A DNA stretch of 64,000 bases from Erythrocercus mccallii. Taxonomy: Eukaryota > Chordata > Aves > Passeriformes > Dicruridae. Numbering within the stretch: the first letter of the stretch is position 1; each line of letters opens with the position of its first letter. Below the pieces are notes generated by a model that was given only the letters and a program-made list of their open reading frames with translations, was not told where the DNA came from and made no database searches. The stretch spans positions 434,001 to 498,000 of the forward strand of contig VZRG01000263.1 of assembly GCA_013397435.1 (NCBI GenBank), given 5' to 3'. The position numbers and the translations under genes were made by a program. Positions 12,901-24,900 of this stretch are shown in pieces.

Positions 12901-15900
12901 TATATCTTGGTTTCATCATCCTTTTTAATAGCTTGTTTGAGTGTTTCACTTTTTGTTAACTATTTTTTCAGTTGAAGTTGTATATAAAATTCCCATTGCC
13001 TTCAATAAATAAACTACTTCTATCAAACATTTGTTACAGTTTCATGAAGAAAGGCAAATGGCTTGGGACTGGAGAGAAGTAGAACTGCAGCGCCAGTTAG
13101 ACCAGTATGATCATCAACAAACTGAAATACTTAGCACAGCTTTAAAGGTATGTGCACTAAAAATTGATATATAAGCATGTTTTTCAGAGGTGTCAGATTA
13201 CATGAATATGAATCTTTCTGTGCAGTTAGAAGAGTCTACAGGCTCAGTTCCAGACCCTACTTTGCCAATCCCACAACAACTTGAGTTGGCTTTAAGAAAG
13301 ATTCAGGAACATATTCAAACAATCCTGGAAACTAGGGCATCCTGCAGATCACTGGAGGAGGTAATTTAATGTATAAATTATAATTTAAAGCGACAAAGTT
13401 TGTGTTTCCATGCTCTTTTACTTTTTTCCCATGAAAATGTCCTTTTTTAAATGTCATTTAGACATATTTAACACTCAGAAAATGTAAATAATATAATCAC
13501 ATCATGAATAAAATGAAATATTTTTTCCATTGGAAAAAATCATAAAGGAGAACTTTCTAATGTTTTTATTCATCCATTTAGTAGGGTAAGATGCCTCTTG
13601 CTGTACAAAATTCAATTGACTATATACCTAGTTAAATTTACCAAGTGCTACAAAATACTTTTATCTCAGGTTGTTAAATTGCTAGTCTGTAACAGAAGAT
13701 ACTTTGTGGTTCTTAAATAATTTGTAACACACCAGCGTCTTCATTTGGTAGGACAAAATGAATTTTTTAAGTGTCTTGCGCCAAGAAAATAACACATAAA
13801 GACACAGTAATGATATTCTGGGACATTTTCATCTAATAGTAATCCCATACAGACAGAATCCAGTACAAAGTGTTTCATGTTTATAAGTACATTTAAACAA
13901 ATCTTTCTGGTACATTTCTTGAAAAGTAAGATCTTTTTGCAGTGTTTGAATTCTGGAAATGCAGAAGTTGCCTTCTCTTGTAGAAATTAAAGGAAAAGGA
14001 GAATGCTCTGTGGAAAGCTGAACAAAATGTTATATCAAGAGACAAAGTTATAAATGAATTAAGACTTCGATTACCTGCAACATCAGGAGAGAAAATAATG
14101 GCTGAATTAAGCAAACAAGATGACTCAGAGTACCATCATGCCATTAAAATTGCTCATCAAACCATTGCAAATATGCAAGCAAGATTAAATCAAAAGGAAG
14201 AAGTGTTAAAAAGATACCAACATATGCTTGCTAAAGCAAGAGAGGTAGTTAAACTTTTTTTCTGTCATTTCTTCCATTTTCAAGTTGTTTTAGTTGATTC
14301 GTTGTTTTCTCATTGCTAGTGAAAAAAGAAAAGTTTCTGATCTCACACAAAACAGAGAAAATTACTTTATATATGGAAAGTTCATATAGAATTTTTTAGC
14401 TTTTTAGAATAGTAGGTTTGCTTAGTCAGGAGGTTAAGTGGTCTCAGTATATTTTGTATATTTCTTTGGGAATTTCCAATATTTGCAGCAGATCTCTGGA
14501 TTGCATCTGGTAGTGAATTTGGAAAGTACAAGAAAGACATACATTTATGGATAACATTCTTCTTAAAGGATATTTTAGACTAAAGCATTTCTTAAAGCAT
14601 AAACAGTGTGTCTAAGCATACTTTATATTATTTAAGCATAATTAATATTGGTTTTTCTTTATATCCATAAAGCATATTTTAAAGCATAAACATTTTGTCA
14701 AAGAGGTACTTCAAGACCAAACATGCATCAGTTTTAGTGTGGATCAGAAGCACATTTCCAAAGCAGACTTTTTATCATCTTCACTTAGTGGGCTTTGCTT
14801 AATGTATGTAGCTTAATGTATGTAGCTGTTTCTTTTGGGAGAAATCAAGGGATTTTGTTTGTAAAAACAACAGAAGGTGCAGTCTTAAAATGAGCCTGTT
14901 GTGCTCTATGTGCTAGCATTCCATCCACGGGATCACACTAATAGTCCAAAGTACATAAACTTGCAATGTACCTGGTATGGATATTGCTGTCCGTATTGAT
15001 AGTCATGGTTAGTGAAGGCCAACACCGTTTTGTTCTCAGTTTCTGTGCTTTTACACCATACTACTTGCTACATAGCTTAAAACTGCAAAAGTTGATATTT
15101 GCCCTCAGTAGTGTAAAAAGGAAATCATTGATTATAGCTAGGAGAAAAGAATTAAAAAAACTTACAGAATTAGAGGATAATCTGGGAAGTAATACTGAGC
15201 AATGAGCGAACAAACAACTTGAAGGCACTGCAGTTTCATGACTTTCTGTGGTAATGTACATCACTAGAGTTTTATTTTGAACAGGAACAAGAGGAAATAG
15301 CAAAGAAGTATGAGGAAGACATAAGAGTTCTACACCAGAAGTTAGATTTATACACTGACAATTCCCTTGATAAATTCAAAGAGACTGCTTTGGTGAGTCA
15401 TATGTATTTGTAGAATTAGTGAAGTTGTTCCTGTATTTTTTACTTTGTTGTTGGAAAGAACAGTTTTGCAGTCAAAAGTGAGTAATAACTGATGACAGGA
15501 AAAATAAAACCGTGATTGATATATAGTTGTTGTATTGTTTTTGAGAGATTTCATGAGATGGAATTAGAAGTCAAGTGCAAAAAAATAATTACCGCTTCAG
15601 TATATATGAGCATTCTACATATCATCCTAATGTATGGAGAATTCTAGGGGACAGTTATATATTGCTTTTTATTTTTCTCATTTTCATATGGTTATATTAA
15701 GCTAACCTATTTAAATTAAAAATTTCTCTCTGCACTTTATGATAAGGCAAAACTGGTGTTCTGCTGTATTCTGCTGATCATTGGGTGTACAAAGCTCTTT
15801 TCAAACCAGACTGACCAGTTTCTCTGTGAACTAAGAATCACATCTCAGTAAATAAATGGTAGTTATTAATGCTTTATTATATTTAGGAATGAGTTATAAA

Positions 15901-18900
15901 TACATCAGTAATGCTTATCTTTTGCTTAAATCTTAAAATGTTTATCACTTGCATTTGTTGTGTTTTACAGGAGTTAGGGAAAAAGACTTCTATGTCCCTA
16001 TCCATCAGCAAATACTTTCATCACTTAGAGCAAACTGTAGCAGAACAGGATAATTCTCTTGCTTCACTTGTTGGAAAATTAAAGAAAACATCATCTGATT
16101 TGGAGAAACAAAAACAAATTACTGTATCGAAAATCAATGAGTTTGAGACAATCAGAGCCCAGTAAGTTTTTAAACTATTAACATAAGTCACAATTGGAGT
16201 GGTTCAAGTCAATTATGTATTGCTGCTACAGGACTGATCTATCAAATAGAACATGTTTTTGCCAAATTTAAGATTTAGCTGAAAAAAATCTCAAAAGCAT
16301 TAGTATAGTTGGCAGTTGTAAGTTATTTTTAATCTGTAGCCTTTCACTGGGGCTAATACCGTGGCTTGGAAAAATGGTGTTTAGTTGTTAGCTTTGTGCC
16401 ATTTAGTGAAAAAGAAAGTTGTTTTTAAGTTACTGTATTACTTGCTGGCTTGTGTTCTGTCATTTTTCTCCCCACAATACATCCATTTGAGTTTGCTGCT
16501 GAACAAGTTCAAACTCGTGAAAGTTTAACCCTTTTTTAAAGGAAAAAATATGATGATTTTTTTACCTGTGAGGGCCAGGAATGAAAATGAACAATGCCCT
16601 AATGTAATTTTGCTGACCTTCATGAGTAAGTCTATTATTAATTGGGGGCTGCCTTTGTTGAATTAGTCTTTCTTTGCTGTTTCCAAATCTTTTAAAAATA
16701 AAATATTGTGTCTTTTATGATTTGTTTAGAGTTAATTAATTAACTCCAACTTAATTAATACACTGTACCCTGTTAATGCTTCTTTTTTATTAGGCTTCAA
16801 GAGAAGCACACAGTTGATGTGGAACAAATCAAAGAAGAAGCAAATGAACTGAGGAATATACTATCTCAGAAGGAGAAGGAATTAGCAAATGTTAAAGCTG
16901 AACTAGAGGTCCAAAAAGAGGCAAATAATAGAGCACCCACAGCAACACTGAAAAACCTTGTGGAACAGCTGAAGACCCAGTTAGCCATAAAAGAGAACCA
17001 GCACAAAGTTAGTCAGTAAGAATTAATCTCTATGTCATTTATATTCTAAGTGTTTCATAATGCTTAAGAATTCTTTGTATAGCTGAGCAGCAGGTACAAT
17101 ATAACTGCATAACATGCCAAAATAAAATATAACTGCCTTTTCTTGTTGCACTGGATCTAGTGCTGGCTAAACGCCAGTGCATCTACTGGAATTATTTACT
17201 CATTTCTGCTGTGAGATAAGGATTAGGAGGAGGAGCAAAGTGGCTCTCACTTTAAAGGGTATAAATAGAACTTTGTTAATAGAATTAAAAGAAAAAATAA
17301 TATGAAATCAGAATAAACCTTAAGAACACTTCTCCCCCCACGTAAACACGTTTACATTCCTACTGACAATGTAAATAGACAAAACTGGGACTTTCAGTCA
17401 GTTGACCACCTTTAAAAATAGTCTCTCTTGCCATACCGTGTAGACTTCTCCACAGGAACAGTTATCTTGTGGCTTCAATGTCACAGCGAATCAGCCGCCT
17501 GGGAAAGGAAAATCTGTTCGCAGTGTGAAAGTCCCTCCCACGTATTTGGTAGCTTTCCCACATGACCAGCATGGGCCATTTGAGCTTATTGGGCTGCAAT
17601 TTTAAGGATGAGCTATTCTACTATAGAAACAAAAGTTCTCTTATCTCTAGGAACAGATGTTTTCTTCTTCTTCTATCCCTGGGACAAGGCTTTTTGTTTC
17701 TCTCGTATCTTTCTGTTCAAATTACTTCAACATCTGCTTCCTTCCTGCTCGCTTCCACATGGGTGCCTTCTGTTCATGGCTGTGGTTAGAACACTACATC
17801 CCCCAATGCATTCCATGAGTTACAGGGAGAGAGTCTGATGTATCCATAGCCTTGGAAGAGAATGTCAGCCCAAAACTAGAGCATCTCCTGCCATCTAGAA
17901 TTTGACTCCTTCACTGATCTCAGAGTCCCATGCTAGGTTTTTTTATGTGTCTTCATCCTTTCTTTTTTTCCTGATTCAGGAGAGAATTGGTGTTCGTAGG
18001 TTCATTTGTTCTCAAGATATATCAATTGAAACAGTTTTTATAGAGTTCTGCAGCGCTGAAAAGGTTGCCGTGCCTCTCCCTTGGTCAGGTGGTCTCTGCT
18101 GACACCCTGCGAGTCGCGCTGGCTGCCGGTGCCACCCCGCGTCTTTCCTTCATGCAGGCCGCCGAGAAAAAACTGCTGCTGCTGCTTTTGTCCTTTTGTC
18201 CGCAGCATGGCTAGCTAAAAGCAGCTGGGCACAGTTCATTGTGATCCACGCCGAGATAGCCACGGCCGCGCGGCGCTGCCCCAGCCGCACCAATTTTGGC
18301 CAAGCAGTCTCGGCCACGTGGCTGCTCTCAGCCTCGGAGCCGCTCGCAGTGCTGGTCCCGGCCGCATGGTTGCTCCCGGCATTGGGATGGCCCCCGGTGG
18401 CATGGGCCGGTGACGCCGCTCGAAGAAAAGGACCGTCAGGCTCTGCCGAAAAAAGGCCCGGCCCGCTAGGAAGGGGCCCCAGCCGCCCCACCAGGCTTCC
18501 CGGGAAGCGGCCAGCGCCGCAGCAGAGCCCAGCCCGGCCCCGCCTGACTCGCAGGCCACGAGAGACCGGCCTGGCCAGTGCCCAGTTACCTGTTCAAAGG
18601 CCGGAAACGAGAGATTTTTCCCGGCTTTGTTTTCACATGTGCTTTTCACAGAGGCCTGTCTAGCTTTCTTAGTGGTTTAACAATGTGTCAGTATTCAAAA
18701 CTAGCCAGCTAATTAGTTCTGTTAAATCTGGAGAAAGCTATCAGCAGTCCTCACAGAGAATCACTTCCATAACTGATAGATTTTAAATAAAAACCAAGCT
18801 ACGTTAAACCATGACGCTTGTTTTGTAGCATCATCTTCACTTACAAAAAAAATTGAATTAATTATTTTCAGGCTTTGAGTAAAGCACTTCTAGAACTCCG

Positions 18901-21900
18901 AGCAGAAATGACTGCCAGTGCTGAACAGCAAATTATTTCTGCTGCATCACAAAAAGAGGCATATATGAATGTCCAAGAGATTGTTGACAGACAAACAAAG
19001 GGACTTACGGTGAGTACTAGGTAATGTAATTGTATTGCTTTGTCGTATTGTTGATCAACTTAATTTGGGGCCTTTGCTAACTTTTTTGTTTTCTTCTAGA
19101 CACAGATAGAGGAATTGAATAATCAGATTACAAAACTTACAGATAACCTTAAAATAAGTAAAAACAAAGAAACTTCGTTGTCTGATGAAAGGGATGAGTT
19201 AAACCAAGAGCTTCAAAAGAAAGAAAAAGCATTTGCTAAAATATCGAGGGAAAAAAATGAAATCGAAAAAGAAAATGAAGGACTGAAGAACCGGATTAGG
19301 AGGCTAAGCAGTAGCATTCAGGTAGAAGTGACTTTTCAAACTATGTTTGATCTTGGTCAAGTTTCTGTATAGATGAGCTGGTTTAGGGGGATGGAAGATT
19401 TAAGTATCTTACACTTGATTAAAAAAATTACTTTTTCCTCATCAGCTGGGTTACATGTATGCTATTAGGTTGTTTCTTTGCCTCAGCTAAAAAAAAAATA
19501 AAATTACATACTCCTTGAAATATTCTTGAAAGAGTCTGAGGAGCTGAATAACCACTTTCATAGCTTCTTGGAAAAATGGTATTTTGTTTTCTGCCTGGCA
19601 TCCTAATTTCCCCTTTTAGAAGAAAAGTAAGGGATTTACAGAGTAATTATCCATCTATTTAAAATTCAGCTACTTGCTGTTGATTATTCAGTTCAGAGGG
19701 AAAAGTTACATTCCAATACTATAATAATTTGATGAGAATTTTTAAAAGATCATTTCAGTTTTAAACTAACTTTACCAGTTTGGAATTAAAATCCATTTTG
19801 TTTTTTGACTGGTGAAAAAATCTCAGTAGTCACTAAACTTGGAGCTGTAAAAATTCGTAATTTTTCAGAACAAAGCTGATGAACAAAATCTGATAGATGT
19901 GCTTCAGAAAAAAATCAAAAAGTTGGAAAGTGAACTTGAGAAAAAGTGCGAAGAAACAGAAAAAAAGGGTCTAAGAGAAGACAAGGTATGTGATATTTAT
20001 ATCATGGCTTTGAAAGAGCTCATCAGCCAACACCAAGGTTGTTCACCTCTCCCTGTTTCTTCTAAAACCTAGCAGCCAAACTTGATCAGAAAAAAGCAGT
20101 TTCATGGCTGCAACTTATGTTTCTCATGCTCTTTGTTACGGCTTTTGTTACTTAGATCTGGTATTTTAATGTTTTTCTGCCTTTTTCTAATGGATGTTTA
20201 ATTCTACAAAATCTTAGAAAACAAAAGATTTTTTAGGTAGCAGTGAAATTGATTACATAAGTTCTGCCAAATATGCTTTTGTGAAATCAATGCAATAGTA
20301 ACAGCACAAAATACTGAGGAGCAAAAGAGTGAATCTTAAAAAGGATGATGTCTCTATAAGTGATCATTCTTGACAATTGTGATCCCCACATACAAGAAGT
20401 TCTGAGTGATTAGTCTTGTTAATTTATAAGTGTTGCTGGTTTCTTTCTTGTTACTATGTCAGTAACTAATTAGTTGCTTCTCATATTATTTATAAGTATA
20501 CTGGAATATTATAGCATACTTGTGTAATGAGAGTCAGACTATTTATGTATGATGTTAAATGTTATTCTAGGACTGTACTTATGTTTTCAATTAATTTGAA
20601 ATGTTTTAAATACCTGTTGATTTGTGTCTAGAAGTATTTTTCTCACACTTGGCATGCATTTTTCCTCTTTTCCAAGATTTTCCTTTCATTCCATTGCTTC
20701 ATAGCAGTAACTGTTTAGAACAAAACCAAAAAATTAAGCACAGGGAATAACCAGAAAAGGAAAAATTCCAACTAAAAATAAACAAAGAAAACCCCAAACC
20801 AAACCAAAAATTTCTTACCAGAATATTGACTGTGATTTTTCAGTAGCCACTTGTGATGCTGTAAGTACAGGTTTTAACCAATGTATAATTTATAGTTAAT
20901 GAGTTACTAACTCTAAGTAGAGATTTCATTTCTTGTAGGAAAAGCAGCTGTGCAGCAGGGGCATGCAAGCCCCTGGTGAGTTGTAGAAGACAGATCTATT
21001 GTAAATTGCCATACAAAAAACCTACTTTGTCTTAAATCTAATGTGTAATTTGAAGTAAAAGGACACATTGCACCAGCACCTCTAATTTCATAAAATGCTT
21101 CACCCCTTTTTTTTTTTTTGTAAAATGAATATTAAAAGCTAAGGAAGAATTTCGTAGGAGCAATCAACTGCATTAGCTTTATCCACCAATCACAACCGTG
21201 TATCCAGCTGAATTCTTCAGAGCAAAACTGATGAACAAAATCTGATAGATGTGCTTCAGAAAAAAAATTAAAAGTTGGAAAATGAACTTGAGAAAAAGCG
21301 TGAAGAAACTGCTACTTTGCTATAGCAAAAAATATATGCCTGCTATGGCTTCTTAGTTTATCATTCTTAGCTTTCTAATGTGTTTTCTTGTTTTCTTTAC
21401 GAGAAGAAATCAAAGGGAAATACATAATTTATTTATGTTCTTCACAGACCTCTAAGGAGGAAATAATTAGATGGGATGAAGGTAAAAAATGGCAAATCAA
21501 AATGGAAGGATTGCGGAGCAAACTAAGGGAAAAGGAAAAAGAAGCAGATGCTTTATCCAAACAGTTGAATACATTGAAGGAAATTTATACAAAGTGAGTT
21601 GATTTTAATTGATTCAGCTACAAAATGATGACATAAGGGAAATCCAGATATGTTTGACATGTAGTAATTATTGCAGTTGGTTATGTTTATAAGGTTGATG
21701 GTGAGAATTTGACATTGTGTTGAGACTAAAAGGATTGGTTAATTTTCAAGCAGCAGGCTACTGACTCTCTGGTATCCTTTCCCTTATGGAAGCCAACTAT
21801 CTTTATTATAAGGAGGTGTCTCGAGATAAAATTAATTTAAGTCCTTTAATATGCTTCCTGGTTTAGCATTCTATTATTCTCATAAAGCAAATAACAGCTT

Positions 21901-24900
21901 TATGAAGACAGGCTGTTTCTCATAGTGATGTTACTTAATCAGGTTGCTAGGACTGGATACTTGTAGTGTTACTGCAGTAATGACAGTTCTAGGATTATGA
22001 GTTGGAAGCCTTTTCAGGAAACAACCATATGTCCATACCCTCTGCTGATGTTATGTTTACTTCAGTGAAGTAATGGCAAGATTTTACTGATAAAAATGTG
22101 GAGATGATGGCAGCTGTTACTAAATTGCGATTTGAGACTGCTTCAGAATTGCTTTTATTCTTAGCAAGCCTTGCCTGAATTTCACATAGAACACGGGCAA
22201 GACCAACAAGTGGTTTATGATGTTCATGATACTGACTTAATGTCCATTGGTTTTTCTGGGCTTTGAGTTGGGAATTTGGTAAGGCTTTACTGTCTATACA
22301 GTAATCTTATTAAACAGAAAAGGGGTGTGGTTCAGTGAGCAGATAAAATGCAAATGTGGATTCTTTAAGACAGAAAATATTTTCTCCTCGAGAGAGCAAG
22401 TTAGCAAATTAGCTTTAAAATGTAAATTTACTGGATATCACAGGATTGAAAAAGAGAAAATTGCTCTGCAGAAGAAACTGAAAACTACTGGTGTCACTGT
22501 TGACCGTGTTGTTGGAGTAAGAGCCACAGAAACTGAAAATGAACTGGAAGAACTAAGAAAAAGGAATCTAGAGTTAGAAAATGAAGTTGCACACATGAGG
22601 TGAGAGACTTTTATAAAGACTATAAAAAGTGAGAAATCTAAATTGGTAAAAATATATGTGGAATGAGGTAGTCTCTAATAGGCAAACTATAATTCAAGAA
22701 GGAAAAAAGAAACAGGAATTTTAAAATTTCTTCTTAGAGTCTGTGATGAGCAAACTTAAAAGTATTTGGGAGCAGTTGTACATGTTCAGAGAATATGCAG
22801 CATTGGTTCATTATTCTAAAAAGCTAAATAATATGAAAAACTTACGGCTCCTATTGTGAAAAATTTTATCTACAGTTTAGAGTTGGTGAAAGTTACTGGA
22901 ACTGCTAAGTGCAGTTAGGAAGTGTATTCTTAACCAGTGTATCCACTATCACAGTGGATAATGTACCTGAGTCATAGAAACTCTACATATCTGAAAAGAA
23001 CGGATTCCTTTTGCCAAAGTAAGTATCTTCCATTCAGTGGGTTTAGTTGAAATAGGACCAACATTGATTTAGAATAACTAGCTTAGAAACACTGGGAAAA
23101 TCCAGTGTAGAAATTCAGAATTTCACGGTGCTTTTACCTTAAGGGATGTTTTTCTGCATTAATAGCCCCTTGTTTGTGGCTTGATTCTTTTTTTGATGTA
23201 GAACACTTCAGGCAATCCCACGAGACTCTGTTGTAGAAGATTTACACTTCAAAAATCAATACCTCCAGGAAAAGCTTCATGCATTGCAGAGACAATGTTC
23301 AAGAGAGACATTTTTGAGACCCGTGGTAAGTTAATAATTTACCCATATTATGTAGAATAATATTGATGAAAAGTATTTGTTTTCTATTTGGTATTGTATG
23401 CTACATAGCTGATTTTATTTAAATGACAGTATTCTAGAGAAGGATATGAAATATTCAGCTTTTAGTGGTTTTAAAAAAAAAATCCCACCAAACACATAGA
23501 ACCCCAAATCCCCAAAACTTAAAGTTTCTGTGTTTCTTCTACAGGTAGAAGCTGGAATATTCAGCGTCCTAGCATATGGGGGGAAATAAGGAAAATATAT
23601 TTTTAAATATGAGTCTGCAGCTGAGAGACTACTTTTATGTATAAAAATTTAAGATGCACAGAGTTCGGGGAAATACTGAGCTTCATTTCAGTTACATTAG
23701 GTGTTTTTGTTTTGCTGTGATTTTTACAAAGTTGATTATATTACAGATTTTGGTTATGTTTTCTTAATCTTCCAAGAACAGACTTAACAGTATATTCTAG
23801 TTTCCTTTATTTCCTGTTTTCTTTTACTGTGTTCTGCTTTTCTTTCATGCTTCACTGTATCTTCAACTTGCCTCAGAGTACATGTGACCCAACTGAACTG
23901 ACCAAGTCTGTTCCTATCAGTGTCAGTAAACAAAAATATCTGAATTTCCTTCACAAGAAATCTATTTCAAATAGGGATGAAATCAAACATCAGACTAATA
24001 ATAGAGTTACTGATGGCAGTGAAGTAGATGAGGACACAGACATGCAAACATGCATCATGCATAATGAAGGCCAGGAGGCTGCTGCAGATGTAAGCAGAGA
24101 AGTGCCTCCTGAACAGCACACCGAAGATAGTGAGAAATGCAACGACACAGATATTTCCAGGGAAGGACTGAAAACCCAAATTATAGCTGAAACTGGTAAA
24201 GAGAATTGCAGTGGAAAAGAAGAAAGTATAACCCAACCTGAAAATGGAAAAGTCAATGAGAAATGCGAAGAAGAAGAGAGGAAGCAAGAAATATTCAAGC
24301 AATCAAATGTGGATGAAGGAAAATGTGTAGAAGAGCCTGATACTGACAAAATGAGCTGCAATCAGTTTGATTCAGGGGAACCTCCTAATCAAGCTAATGA
24401 CTGTGAAGCAGAGAAAATAAATATGAATAATGACATGAATCAACACACTGCAGAGAATAAACAGGAAAATGACCAAAATTGTACAGAAGGGGTTGAAACT
24501 ATCCCAGAATTTTCTGAAATGCCCAAGGTTTGATACTGTAGTGGCCCTCTAGCATTTCTTCAGTACAAATCATATAGAAATAGAATAGTTTTATCTTGAT
24601 AAAGCAGCGCTTTCCTGCAGGGATGTGCATGATCTGCAGGGCTATTGAAGTACTTACAAAGTGGTCCATAAAGCAAACCTTAAACTTTCATGATAGGCAT
24701 GCATGTCAACTCACAAGTAAGCTACTGTCAATTCTAAAATCTTGATCCAGGAAGTTTACAAATAACCCCAAAGATACATGGAGCTAATTGATGTCATTTA
24801 TTCTTTAAGAGACTTATTATATGCCATTATTTACACCAAAAAAAAAAGCTTTAATGAGGCAAATATTTGATTCCTCTAGTTAGTGATAAAGTATTGAATC

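Noticed and set aside
18150..18663. Overlapping long open frames on both strands in the GC-rich intronic block
   Set aside because: High GC content removes stop codons; no conserved domain and frames overlap on opposite strands.
23967..24302. Minus-strand frames of 111 and 123 codons across the extra CEP290 exon
   Set aside because: Shadows of the plus-strand exon; they have no splice or start context and the plus frame has matching splice sites.
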